From Leptodactylus fallax (taxonomy: Eukaryota > Chordata > Amphibia > Anura > Leptodactylidae), in contig CAMRHE010000067.1 of the NCBI GenBank assembly GCA_947044405.1, positions 2,425,501 through 2,489,500 on the forward strand: a DNA stretch of 64,000 nucleotides, read 5' to 3'. The position numbers and the translations under genes are program-made. Below, piece after piece: positions 1 through 10,754 of this stretch (its first letter is position 1; every line of letters begins with the position of its first letter). The notes below the pieces were generated by a model, which saw only the letters and a program-made list of their open reading frames with translations, had not been told where the DNA came from and made no database searches.

Positions 1-144
1 AAGCTTCTGTTACTCATAATATGAATGCAATTATATTTCTGTATGTGATAAAAACATCTGACAAACACACATAAAAACCAGAGGGCAGCAGATCATGTGA
101 AAATATAATATTTGTGTCATTCTCAAAACTTTTGGCCATGACTG
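1..144. mobile_element. Terminal fragment of a Tc1-like transposon
   Basis: The segment ends in AAAACTTTTGGCCATGACTG followed by TA at 145-146. This is the usual form of a Tc1 right terminus abutting its TA target. The rest of the element would lie upstream of the window or has been lost. No coding sequence is present. Family assignment is from the terminus only. Confidence 0.6.
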
Positions 145-146
145 TA

Positions 147-420
147 TAAGGGAGGATTCATTAGGGGGCATTATCATTATGACGATGGTGGGGTTATATA
201 TAGTATACAGTATAAGGGTTATTAGGGGGTATTATGAATACAAGGGGGAGGTTATTTATATAAGGGGCCATTAGGGGGCATCATTTATATTAGGAGGCAT
301 TATGAACATAAGGGGGTGGTCATTGATATAAGGGGTCATTAGAGGTGCAGTATTTATGTCAGGGTGAATTGGGCATAATATGAGGGTCAATTAATTTCAT
401 TAAAGTTGCACTTGCACCTT
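147..420. repeat. Degenerate G-rich tandem repeat
   Basis: Loosely repeated phrases such as AGGGGGCATTAT, AGGGGCCATTAGGG and TATAAGGGG recur about every 30-60 bases. They resemble the repeated phrases inside the hAT-type element at 12958-13562 and the array at 22250-22555, so this may be the decayed interior of a related element. Confidence 0.45.
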
Positions 421-425
421 ATTAA

Positions 426-1009
426 GACTAAGGCCCCATGTACTGGGCTGCAGCAAAAAAAGCGCTGCAGGAAAAACCGCGGCGGTAACGTGTTTTTTCC
501 CGCAGCGCTTTTCACAGAAGGTCCGCAGAGGTTTCCCCTGTGGACTTTCTGTTTTCAATACACCTAAATGGAAACCACCAGTGTTTCCATAGGTATAATT
601 GACATGCTACAATTTCCAAAACTGCAACGGTTTTGGAAATCGCAATGTGTCTGCTGCACGTATATTTCTGCAGTGTGTGGATGGGATTTGCTAGAATGTT
701 GCGTTTTTTTTTCTGTGGGTTTTCGCCACATGGGGCCCCCATCCCATCCCTACTTTGCAGTATAATATGCACAGCGGATAATCTGCGATTTCCAAAACAG
801 TCGGTCTTTTGGAAATCGCAGAATGTCAATTATACCTACGGAAATGCCGGCGGTTTCCCTATAGATATAATTGAAGCAGAAAGTCCACAGAGGAAACCTG
901 TGCGAACTTTCTGTGCAAAGTGCTGCTGGAAGAATCGCGATGCGTCGCCGCCGCGGTTTTTCCCGCAGCTCTCTTTTTTTGCTGCGGTACGCCACATGGG
1001 GCCTTAGCC
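426..1009. mobile_element. TTAA-flanked non-autonomous DNA element (MITE family A)
   Basis: The left end GACTAAGGCCCCATG is inverted at the right end as GGGGCCTTAGCC, and both ends abut TTAA (422-425 and 1010-1013). The interior has nested inverted repeats, including GCGCTGCAG-type motifs and GGAAATCGCA. No transposase is present. TTAA targets are known for piggyBac and Kolobok elements; which superfamily applies is not decided here. The short reading frames inside are by-products of the palindromes. Confidence 0.75.
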
Positions 1010-1013
1010 TTAA

Positions 1014-1594
1014 GGCATTTTCCAGATCATTTTTATGGATGATCTGTCCTCAGAATAAAACATCAATAAGAGATTCCCCACTGATCAGCTGTATGAAGGG
1101 GCTATGGCGCCTGTTTATATCATACGCTGTCTGTTTATAGTGACCATGTGATGTAATTACAGCCTTGTCACATAGACGTGTATAGGACGAGGCTATAGTT
1201 ACATGACATGGCCGCTATGAGATGACACTATGTAAACAGAGAAGGGGTCACAGCGCTTACACAGGTACCACGGTTCATTCAAACAGTTGTTCCTTGGGGG
1301 TCCCGGGTATTGGAACCCCAAAACATTTTTTTTCCCTTTTTTTCCTTTTTAATTAGGAAACACCTGGGGCATTATTAATAAGGGGCAAATTATCTGAAGA
1401 GGACCTTTCACGTCCTCATGTATATGCAGTTTTACATACCGCTAGAAAGCCGACAGTGCGCTGAATTCAACACACTGCCGGCTTTCCCGTTATATGCCCC
1501 AGGGCTGGAGATATCGGGGGTCTAAATTTCAACGTTCACTGTCAGAAGGGCGTTCCTGACAGTCTAGTTGCGCTGTGAGGAACGCCCTACAATC
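1014..1594. other. Unassigned; short hairpins, no gene seen
   Basis: There is a hairpin near 1445-1487 with arms GAAAGCCG/CGGCTTTC, and a run at about 1540-1590 in which AAGGGCGTTCCTGAC is answered by GAGGAACGCCC. These look like interiors of short palindromic elements. No coding sequence is supported. Confidence 0.4.
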
Positions 1595-1800
1595 ATCTCA
1601 CTATTGTGACATCACTGTTTGCAATTTCCCTGTAATGTGGAATTACTTTGCGCATTATCCCTGTACTTTAATATCACTGTGAATATTATCCCTATACTAT
1701 GACGTCATTGTACGAATCATCACTGTACTGTGACATCACTGTGAGCAAAATCCCTGTACTGTCACATCACCGTGTCCATTATTAGTGTATTATTGTATTA
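1595..1800. repeat. Minisatellite of CRE-like phrases
   Basis: Phrases of the form CTGTACTGTGACATCACTGT recur about every 40-50 bases, alternating with ATTATCCCTGTACT. One unit carries TGACGTCA (near 1700), the perfect CREB/ATF palindrome. Related arrays lie at 42545-42665 and, more loosely, 31735-31950. Confidence 0.6.
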
Positions 1801-2937
1801 GTGAGAAAAAAAAATTATCAAACTTTCCATATTTTGGACATGCTGCTGAATATTGTTATAATTCCACGTTTTGCTATGAGACCCAGCAGTTCAGGTAGGA
1901 AAATGGAAACAAATATTAATGATCACTTCACACTATTAAAGTCCTATGTCTTCCAATTTTTTAATACTGTGTTCTGTGGCTATTTTATTTCTCTTCCAAC
2001 TTTCAAGAGTTGTTAGAGGAACACCATTTTTGTGACATCTGCTATCTTAAATATGATGTATTTTGGGAGAGGCAATTTACCCAACCTACTTACACCATTA
2101 TATGGAGGTGACACATTGATACATACGCTCCACTGGCTTTGTTTTTGTGAAGTCTAGAAAGTTACAATTGTTCTAGGTTGTGCCTGTGGGTTTATTTTTT
2201 CTTGTTTATTATGACTGTGAAATTCGGAACATTGGTATCATTCATAACACAGGATTCATGTGAAATGCGCATGTTCCGCTATTGTGATTCATTTAATCTA
2301 TGTTCCATAAAATCGCCTTCAAAGACACATTTTAAAAGCTAAAGCTGCTCACATCTCCAGCTGTTCCTTGCTGCTTATTCAGCCTTGCAAACACTTGATG
2401 GCACTCTGAATCCATTTTTCTTGCCTTCTTTGCTTTTGCATTCTCTGTCTCTCTTATTTTAAGAGGTCAGGCTTACATCTGTAATGCATTAGAAACATTA
2501 TGGGTCATGAGCTCTCCTTACTATTTGTGCTAGATTTGTATGCAATTGATATAGATGATTATTTGTCATTAAAATCATAAAAAAGTTTAATGTGCTAATT
2601 TGCATAACTCATAAAACTCCAGAATTATTGTCACACTTGATGGAAATAAGGTAAAATCAATACATTAAATAAATCACGGACACAATGAGTTATTTTCTGG
2701 TTGTAAACCAATGGGTAAGTTATATATTTATTTATTTTTACCAAAACAATTATTTACCTTAGCCACACAATTTCTTTGGAAAAGATATAAATACGGCAAC
2801 CCCATTTTTAAAGGGAACCTATCACTATATTTGTAGCCACTAAATAACCAGTATGTCATTGCCCAGCTGGGATTTAGCACCCCAAACCTGCCAATATCAA
2901 TACTGGTAGTTTCTGAAATGTTTAGTAAATGAACATG
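1801..2937. other. Unassigned A+T-rich DNA, no gene seen
   Basis: No domain, splice-bounded exon or repeat terminus could be recognised. The stretch near 2805-2935 starting AAAGGGAACCTATCAC looks like the edge of another short dispersed element. Confidence 0.4.
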
Positions 2938-3088
2938 CAGTTGCTAGAAAAAGTAAGTGAACCCTTAAGAATTATGTGGATGTCTCTATTGATAATAAAA
3001 TGTAGTCTGATTGTTATTACAAGTCACAATTATGGACATTCACAACCTAACCCAACAAATAACATACAAATAGTTGTACTGTTTATGC
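2938..3088. mobile_element. Left terminal repeat of a decayed Tc1-like element
   Basis: The segment begins CAGTTGCTAGAAAAAGTAAG and continues GTGAACCC, a terminus form of a vertebrate Tc1 family. The continuation of the same element appears at 4005-4370; the two parts are separated by a later insertion (3089-4004). Confidence 0.55.
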
Positions 3089-4004
3089 CTGACTTGTCCA
3101 AAAAGGGGGCAGGGCTTTGCAGGAAAGGGTGGGTCTTTGTCAAGAAGAGGCGTGGTCTAAGTTAAATGATAATGTGCAAGACCCTAGTGCATATTTCTTT
3201 CACAAACTAAACTAATGTTATGGAATTGCCTATTGAGCAATTCCCAAAGGTTGTTGCTGAAACCAGGAAGGAAGAGAATGACAGAGACAGTGAGCCCTAG
3301 ACTGAACCCCCCCCTTTCCCCGTCCCTGCCTACTTGCCTTATCTGTTCTAGATGACAGACGACAACTGGACAGCAATCCCTTCTTAGGATAAGTGTTACA
3401 CAGAACAGGACAAGACAAACAACACAGAAGCAGAGTCAGCAAGCCAAGGGTCAAACCAGAGAGACAAACTGTACCAAATCGAAATCCGAGAGAATAGTCA
3501 AAGGTAAAGCCAGAGGTCAGGAATATGAATACAGGTAACAAAACAGCAAGAGAAGCGCTTAGCAAGGGACAAGTCTCAATAGCCAGCAAACATGTGAGAG
3601 CAGATGACCTGTTTATAGGAAGTCCAAAATCAGCCCCAGACTTGATTGTTAGATAGGCTGTCAATCAAACAGGTAAGGCTAAGATTAACTATTTGAGGAG
3701 CGGAGGGAAACAAAGGTGTAGGAGATGGGTGTGGTGGAAAATCAATTACAGAGAAGAAGTAATAGAGCAGTGTTCAGACAGAGCAACAAGAACCCTAAGC
3801 AAGGAATCAAACTAAACATGCCTCCTGCAGCGTGCGAGCGAAGGGTGTCGCAGAGACCCGAACAGGCAGAGACGTTACAACTAACTAAAGATAATTAGAT
3901 TTATCGCTCAATAACAGCCACTGTGATAAATTAGGCACATTTTAGGACTATTTAGTTAAATTTTCATTGTCTAAAAAACTTTTTTTTTGTAAATCTGCCC
4001 CATT
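3089..4004. mobile_element. Dispersed repeat inserted in a Tc1 remnant and itself carrying a solo LTR
   Basis: This DNA separates two consecutive parts of a Tc1 remnant. Its right end, AAATCTGCCCCATTAA, matches the ends of other short elements (compare AATAAATCTGCCTCAG near 54530). It was itself hit by the LTR at 3216-3879, giving three layers of insertion. Confidence 0.45.
3216..3879 (-). mobile_element. Solo LTR of an LTR retrotransposon (copy 1)
   Basis: The 664-bp segment runs from TGTTATGG to CGTTACA and is flanked by an exact 5-bp duplication, ACTAA (3211-3215 and 3880-3884). Read on the minus strand it matches the LTR at 15263-15891: both start TGTAACGTCTCTGCCTGTT and share CTTGTCCTGTTCTGTG. 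A TG...CA segment with a 5-bp target duplication and no internal gag-pol fits a solo LTR left by recombination. The reading frame at 3230-3664 is not a gene. Confidence 0.8.
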
Positions 4005-4370
4005 AAGTAAACATCGGCAATGTATGGGAAAACATAAATGAATCCTTGAATATTAACCTGTAGATCCTCCTTTACCAACAATCACTTCCACCAAAGGTTT
4101 TCTGCAGCTTTAAATAATATTAGCACAATGTTGAGAAGGAAGTTTGGATCATTCCTCCCTCATCAATATTTCTAGGATGCCTTATGTGCACAGTTTCAGG
4201 TCATGCCAGAGCATCTCAAAAGGGTCCAGGTCAACACGCTGACTGAAATACCAAAACAAATGTTTTTCTTGATGTTATTTGTGTACTTCAGGTTATTGTT
4301 GTGTTGCATCATTTGAAATCTCTTCAGCTTGAGATCCTGGACTGCTGCCCTTTCAATCTTCTGTAAAATG
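4005..4370 (-). pseudogene. Tc1 transposase remnant (continuation of 2938-3088)
   Basis: On the minus strand this resembles the upstream half of a Tc1 transposase gene. Phrases such as ATCTCAAAAGGGTCCAGGTC and TTGCATCATTTGAAAT correspond to the usual region that asks for the second Asp motif in better copies, but the frame is broken throughout. Recognition is at nucleotide-phrase level only. It is the inner part of the element whose terminus is at 2938. Confidence 0.45.
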
Positions 4371-4394
4371 TTTTGTTAGAATTCATTGTTCAAT

Positions 4395-4770
4395 TAGAGG
4401 GATTTTCCATCCCCCAATTGCTATTTAAGCTGACCTTGTACTGATCAGCTTATTTGTTTGCCTTCACAGTTATGGTGGAGGTCGGAGCCGGAATCAGCCA
4501 CGCTTCTATTCAAGTGATAGGACCAGAGTTGCAGACTGCGTTCACTGTATAGTAGTGTCACTGCATATTCTGCAGCTATGCTTCTATTACTTAAATAGGA
4601 GCAGATCTGGTGTCAGCCTGTTCCTTTGCCTTAATTTCTGGTGCCCAGAGGCAGCCAAATCACTTAATCGGTGTTGCTTCCAGTTATTGGACCCCCATCA
4701 ATTAGATCCTGATAACCTATCCTGTGGATGGGTCACCAGTATAAAAACAATTGGGGGAGGGGGGCAACGG
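4395..4770. mobile_element. Short dispersed element, non-coding
   Basis: The segment begins GAGGGATTTTCCATCCCC and ends near GGGGGCAACGGAAAACTCC, so the ends are roughly inverted. It contains TGATAACCTATCCTGTGGAT, a phrase related to that near 41265 (GAGCCATCCTGTGGATTGTT). Probably a non-autonomous DNA element; no target duplication could be defined. Confidence 0.4.
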
Positions 4771-6010
4771 AAAACTCCTGTAATGATTGCAAGGTCCAGG
4801 CCCTGAGAAGGCAAAGCAACCCCAAACCATTTTTCATAGAAATGAGGTTTTGGTGTTGAGTTCAGTGATCTTTTTTCTCCCAACATAGTATTGTGCATTT
4901 TACTAAAAAGTTCTCCTTTTCTCGAATTTCTCCATAGAATATTTTCTTAAAAACACTGTGGAACATCCAGTTGAATTTGGTAAAACATGAAATGGGCCAC
5001 TTGGACAACTGTGGCTTCATGTTATCTTTTTATAACCCCCCTTTTTGTTCTCTGTTTTTGTAATAGAGGACTTATAAACAGATTTTTGTAAGATCTAGAG
5101 ACGCCAGTAGGTCTTTTGCTGTCACCCTTGAGTTATTTATCACCTCTTTCACAATTGCTTGTTGTGTTCTTGTAATGATCTCACCCTCATAGCTGAGCAT
5201 AAAGCAACAGGCCAATGCAGTTCAGTGAGGTTCCCTGCGATCAGCTGCCACAATATAGGCCACCAAGCTCCCTAGCTGAAATACTGAAAAGCGGAGACTC
5301 TGGAAAATGTTAAACGAGCAAAACAGCGATTACAGCAGCTGAGACCATTACCAAAATGTCAAGATCTCAGCTCTAATGCTTACTAGGTAGGGCCAGATTT
5401 TAGTCAAAATGAAAATTCCTAAATTTAGGCATATTATTGGAAAATTGCTATTCAGGACATTTGGAAATTGTTATTTAAGCAGGTAATGCAAAAGGGTGAT
5501 AGAAACATGATTTACTCCTATTTCAGGCCTTCAAATTTTATTTCTTTATCATCTATGACTTTCATTGAGAGCAATATGAGGCCTTGTTTTTTCCAAGAAG
5601 AGTATCTTATAAGGAGACCATTCTGATATATGATGCATTGTATGGGGAAAAGGAAAAAAACAGCAATTATGCCATTTTTTGAGTTTTATTATTACAGAGT
5701 TCATTGTGTGGTATAAATAAAATAACTTTATTCTGTGGGGTAGTCTGAGTATGGCAATGCTAAAATTATAGAATTTTTTATGTTTTACTTCTTTGTCAAA
5801 TACATTTTGTTTTGTTTTTGTGTTGCATTATTCTGAGATCTATAACTTTTTTTATTTTTCAGTTGGTGAAGCTATCTAATAGCTTGTTTTTTGCAGAGTG
5901 AGTCCAGGTTTTCATTGGTGCCATTTTGGAATGTATACAACTTTTTGAACAGTTGTTGTTCTGTGCATGGGGTGATGGGTAATGAACAAAAAAAAAGAAC
6001 AATTCTGGCA
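4771..6010. repeat. Unassigned, with diverged dispersed repeat at about 5560-5990
   Basis: Phrases such as CAGGTTTTCATTGGTGCCAT and TCTATAACTTTTTTTATTTT recur in diverged form near 8950-9050, 18865-19060 and 45480-45560. I take these as old copies of one A+T-rich dispersed repeat. No gene is visible. Confidence 0.4.
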
Positions 6011-8095
6011 GTATTTTTTAAGGCAATTACCATGCAGATGACATAATATTTTTTTTGTTAACCTTATCAAACCATTGCGTTACAGTTGGGTGCAACAAAG
6101 GACATCCATTGCTGGGGTATAACCAACCTTCCCACAGAAATGATGTTTTGCAGCAAAGCTTTTTTTGATGTGAGAGATTGATCAAGGAATGAGAAGTAGT
6201 CAGGTAATCTGTGGTGAGGGTCTCAAATAATTTCTGGTGGCTTCTCCGGGTATCCCTAAGTGAGGCAAGGGGTGGAAGCATAAAATTAATAGACAGTATC
6301 TGGACAAGACATGTCCAGTTCCTAGATGACCAAGCTAAAAAGGTGTCTGCTTGTAATATATGTTACAAAGTAAGGTTGCCAAACAGTGGAGTCATAGATC
6401 CCATACCAGTGGGAAGTTCCTTCTGGGTTCCTGGGACTTCATTTAATACAGCCCCCATAGGCATTGTGGGAGAGGCAAAGACTATATATTATTGGAGTAG
6501 AGAAAAGGCACCATATAACCATCTCATATTCTGGTCATCCCTCATCCCAAGTCTGGGACCAGCCATCACAGTGGAACTCCATTACTACAACTCCTATCGA
6601 GAAGCTGCATGTGTTACCAGTTACCTCAGTAAAGTAAATCTTGGTTCACCTGCACTACTGCCTCCTGAGTCATTCCTGTGCTTACCATCAGGGCCCGTCC
6701 CAACACCACCATACAACTCATGGAAAGAGAGGATCCGTCTTCAACTGGAAGCACTCTGGGGAGAAACTACCTTCACCATCAGGTACTTTGCAGGCCCCAT
6801 CATTTCTATTCTCACCTAGGAGCTGGGCTGGAGGAGTTTGAGTCTCTGGCCTATTGTTGGAACTACTACTCTCATCATCTGGTTACCTCCATTGGGGTGC
6901 GACAATTTCAAAAAATTTTAACTTTTTATACTTCTTTTCATTCCCACTAGGGTACATGCCATATACTTTTGCATTATAGTGTATTATACCATTGTTACTG
7001 TGGCTGATCTTCTTGGTGCCCTTACAGTACCCACAAAAATGTATGTCACAGAGCAGGAACTAGTAACCAACTACAAAGTACATTTTTGCCACTGGTCGGT
7101 AGGCAGTTAACCCCAACCGATCTATTTCATATAAATAAGCAGGATACTGCTCTGGTCCGACTCCTCATACTACTAGAACATTCACTTACATTCATTCATG
7201 TGTCCTGTTTAATAGTACTATGTACTTTCTGTACTTAAATAAGCAAAAAACCTCTGAACAGAGCATCACGAGGCCTTGGTAGCAAAATAATTAGAATTGG
7301 TGACCAGAGGGGCATGATCAGCAAATACTGAGAGTAAAGACAAGTTCAGCTTTGGTTCACCTAATGTTCCAAAGCTGGAGCTTCATGTTAACCTATTCTG
7401 AAGTTAAATTCCCTATAGCTGACACTCTACTTGACATCCCTGCTAGTTTTTTCCTCTGTACCAGGCAGTGGTCAAGGCTATAGACTTAGTACTTAGACGC
7501 ATGGACTAAAAGTCTCGAGCGTAAAGACAAAAAAAGAGATGTATTTTACAGACAATTGTAACTAATGAGCATTTTCCTGGAGAAGGCATGTCTGTAAACT
7601 GTTGTTTTCTATACGTATTCACACTCATTTAACAAAAAGAAAAGGTCTCAAACAAAAGCTTCACTCTCCGAGACTGATGGTGCTGCTTAATATTGCTGTC
7701 AATGGGAAAACGGCAAGGCTGTGAGTAAAGTGTATTTAAATATATATTTAGAGAGCAGTAAATCAGTGTCAGGGCAGGAATATCCTCTTCTCACCTCTTT
7801 TCACCTAAGTCTTTGTTAAGGATGAATCTGGGTCTTATTAATAATTACTATTCTTCCCTGATCCCAGTTTCCCTCCTTTCTCCTTAGGTATATCTACTTA
7901 TCTGTTTCCTTGACTGTTTTGCATGTACGATAATTTACCTCACAATATCAATAATAAAATACGTTTATTATTAATGCACTTGTAATATGATGGAACTAGG
8001 TTATAGAATAATACAAAACAGTATTAACACAGTGCAATACAATAAGTACAGAACCCAATTACCCAGGTGAATATAAAACCTACAGATATCGCTAC
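6011..8095. other. Unassigned; includes a 202-codon open frame of unknown meaning
   Basis: A plus-strand open frame at 6211-6819 is the longest non-repeat frame in this part. Its product has no recognisable domain, signal peptide or repeat, and overlapping frames are also open. It could be a decayed gene or an unidentified repeat; I do not call it coding. From 6960 to 8095 nothing is recognised. Confidence 0.35.
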
Positions 8096-8122
8096 ATACA
8101 CACACACATACACACACACACA
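8096..8122. repeat. (CA)n microsatellite
   Basis: About a dozen CA dinucleotides, interrupted once by TA. Confidence 0.9.
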
Positions 8123-8197
8123 ACCCCTGACAAGTTACTAACTGACCCTTTCTGTAAGGAACACAGCAGTAGTAATACAGATTAATAGAGGGTGACT

Positions 8198-8310
8198 GAT
8201 AGATAGATGGATAGATAGATAATAGATAGATAGATAGATAGATAGATATTGAGATAGACAGATAGATAATAGATGGATGATGGGTGGATGGATGGATAGA
8301 GAGATAGAGA
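8198..8310. repeat. GATA/GATG tetranucleotide microsatellite
   Basis: A GATA run passes into GATG and GATGGATG variants and ends in GAGAGA. It is an imperfect compound microsatellite. Confidence 0.9.
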
Positions 8311-8320
8311 GAGAAAGTTA

Positions 8321-9200
8321 TACTTAAGCCTTATTATGCTCTGGTGGTATATGGAGCTTGTCTAGATGAGGCTGGTCAGTCCAAGGGGGCTGGTGAAGAG
8401 AGCGAGAGAGGGCTTTTGGCCCATCATATTTATAGTCCACAACTCCGCCCACCTAGATGTTGTCACTCCAATCAGGCTCTTGGTATTGTAATATAAGTTT
8501 AGATGCAATACTTCTTATGAGTCTTGGGATGGCGCTCTAACACTTAAAATTGATCCTTGGCCCAGGGGTAATGACCTACCTACCCCATCTGACTTCTAAT
8601 GTCCCTTGTTTCAGTGGAACTCTGTTTGAACAAGGGAAGCTGATTACCATCACCATGGAGGTCTCATTAGCATATTCCATCTCCACCCTTCTAAACAAAA
8701 GCCTTCCTGGAAAGCAGGTTTTTTAGCCTGCAGACAATATTAATGTTTGTGGCAAGCACTTCCCTTTACAGTCTTTGAAAATTCTTTACTTTAAATTTTG
8801 CCTTTTGTGTGTACAAAATCAATACATTTTAGGGCTCATGCCAGATCCTTACAAGACATTCTGCAGTAGAACACAGAGTCCATACAGCAATGTCTCCAAA
8901 CCTCTTCAGCCATGGAGCACCCCAGGTAACCTCTTCCAAATTATTTATTTTTCTATTAACATAGCTGGATGTGGGCTTGTTTTTTATGGGACAAGCAGTT
9001 CTTTTCATTGGTAACATTGTTAGGTACCTATGACTTTTATAATTTTTTATTTAATTTATTTGGAGATGAAGTGTCTTTTTAAATAATGTACTAGTTTTAT
9101 AATAAATGCTGTTATGGCCATAGCAATGCCAAATATGTATACTTTATATTATATATATTTTGCATATTACCGCATATTTTGCGGTATTTTATTCTTCTTT
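8321..9200. repeat. Unassigned, with diverged dispersed repeat at about 8950-9190
   Basis: GGCTTGTTTTTTATGGGACA followed by TTCATTGGTAACATTG is another diverged copy of the A+T-rich repeat at 5560-5990. The rest is unrecognised and no gene is seen. Confidence 0.4.
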
Positions 9201-9790
9201 AACCACTTCAATACCGGGCCAATTTCTGGTCCAGGACCAGACACATGTTCGGGTTTTTTTGTATGTGCAGTTTTGCTGTAACATTTTTATCATTTGTGTT
9301 ATTCAACTAATTTCTGCATCGTTTTTCAGTGACACATAGGGCTTTATTTTTATGTTGTTTTTATTTTTGCATGTGTTTTAATTTTTTTTCATATCCAGGA
9401 AAATATAAACAAAAGAGGAGGGAAAACATGTCTGTTTTTCACTTTTCATTTTTTTTTAATTTAATAACACAAAGTGCTACTAAAAAACTTTATAAAATAG
9501 TTTTTCCTCTCCGTTACGGTAATTTTTATTTTTTATGGTGCTGTCATGGGTGGGGCTATAACCTGTAATAAGGGCATGTTTTTGACGTATTATTTTATAT
9601 ATTTTTTTTAATTATTTTATTTACATTTTTTGTTTAAACTATTCTATTAATTTTTTTTAAATTTTTTTTTGCATTGTGTCCCCATAAGGTCATAATAGAC
9701 CTTTGGGGACATCTGATCACAGTTTTTTTTTTTTTGTGGGGGGAGCCTGATTTCCCCTGTAACTGGGGCTGGTACATTTAAAGTGCTAAA
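9201..9790 (+). repeat. Dispersed repeat family B (copy 1)
   Basis: The copy begins TTTAACCACTTCAATACCGG and contains CAGGACCAGACACATGTTCG, AAAGTGCTACTAAAAAACTT, and CATAATAGACCTTTGGGGAC. The same ordered phrases occur inverted at 34440-35050 and directly at 49498-50150. The TTAA at its edge suggests a DNA element. The 79-codon frame inside is not a gene. Confidence 0.65.
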
Positions 9791-10354
9791 TGGTAGATAA
9801 GTAATGGCAAGAGTTTGGAATTCCTATCTTGGCTACATGCATTGCTCATGAAATATTATAGCCATAAATGACGAGTACCTTTCCTGTCATGTCATCATAC
9901 TGCTGGAGTGTTGCAGCAACCCTGGTGGGTGTTCATGGCACTCCTGGATGCTGTGGTACCCCAGTTTAGAATAACTGCCATACAGTATGCTGTCATATGC
10001 TAGGGGAGAATACGGTATATGATGCTGCACACCACAGTTGTTTTTAGCCTATGACCCACATCTATGACATCACACCTAGCCAGACCAATACTCTTCTTCA
10101 CACTGATAATGGCAGTAACCTTGAAACATCTGTACATGGATAGGCTGCTCTTCTTTTTGGAAGAGATGTTCTGGTTTGGCTTTAATCCCATTTAATGTCA
10201 CTTGGTTTAGTAAAAAAAAACAAGGCATGGATTGTAGGATGCTACCTTCCAACAGGTTGGCCTAGAGCATGTTTTTCTTTTTCCATCATTGAAAACTTAT
10301 TTGTATATTCCTTTCTTATAATTTCTAGTAGAACATGCATGGTCTGTAAGACTC
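9791..10354. other. Unassigned, no gene seen
   Basis: No feature recognised. Short open frames on both strands overlap one another and lack any domain. Confidence 0.4.
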
Positions 10355-10356
10355 TA

Positions 10357-10567
10357 CAGTCATATGAAAAAGTTTGGGCACCCCTATTAATCTTAATCAT
10401 TTTTAGTTCTAAATATTTGGGTGTTTGCAACAGCCATATCAATTTGATATATCTAATAACTGATGGACACAGTAATATTTCAGGATTGAAATGAGGTTTA
10501 TTGTACTAACAGAAAATGTGCAATATGCATTAAACCAAAATTTGACCGGTGCAAAAATTTGGGTACC
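10357..10567 (+). repeat. Left terminal inverted repeat of the Tc1 element
   Basis: Outer and inner transposase-binding-type direct repeats lie at its two ends. The middle contains TCAATTTGATATATC. It would also hold the promoter for the transposase 190 bp downstream. Confidence 0.85.
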
Positions 10568-10754
10568 CTTATCATTTTATTGATTTGAATACTCCTAACT
10601 ACTTTTTACTGACTTACTGAAGCACAAAATTGGTTTTGTAACCTCACTGAGCTTTGAACTTCATAGCCAGGTGTATCCAATCATGAGAAAAGGTATTTAA
10701 GGTGGCCAATTGCAAGTTGTTCTCCTATTTGAATCTCCTCTGAAGAGTGGCATC

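Noticed and set aside
3230..3664. 144-codon minus-strand open frame as a membrane protein gene
   Set aside because: Leucine- and cysteine-rich translation of the C/T-rich solo LTR. Similar frames occur in the other LTR copies (15467-15766, 60648-60938).
6211..6819. A 202-codon open frame as a host gene or exon
   Set aside because: No recognisable domain, no conserved-looking motif, overlapping frames are open too, and no splice or promoter context could be defended. Kept only as part of an unassigned stretch.
8096..8310. CRISPR-like regularly spaced repeats
   Set aside because: These are CA and GATA microsatellites in eukaryotic DNA with no spacers. No CRISPR array exists in the window.
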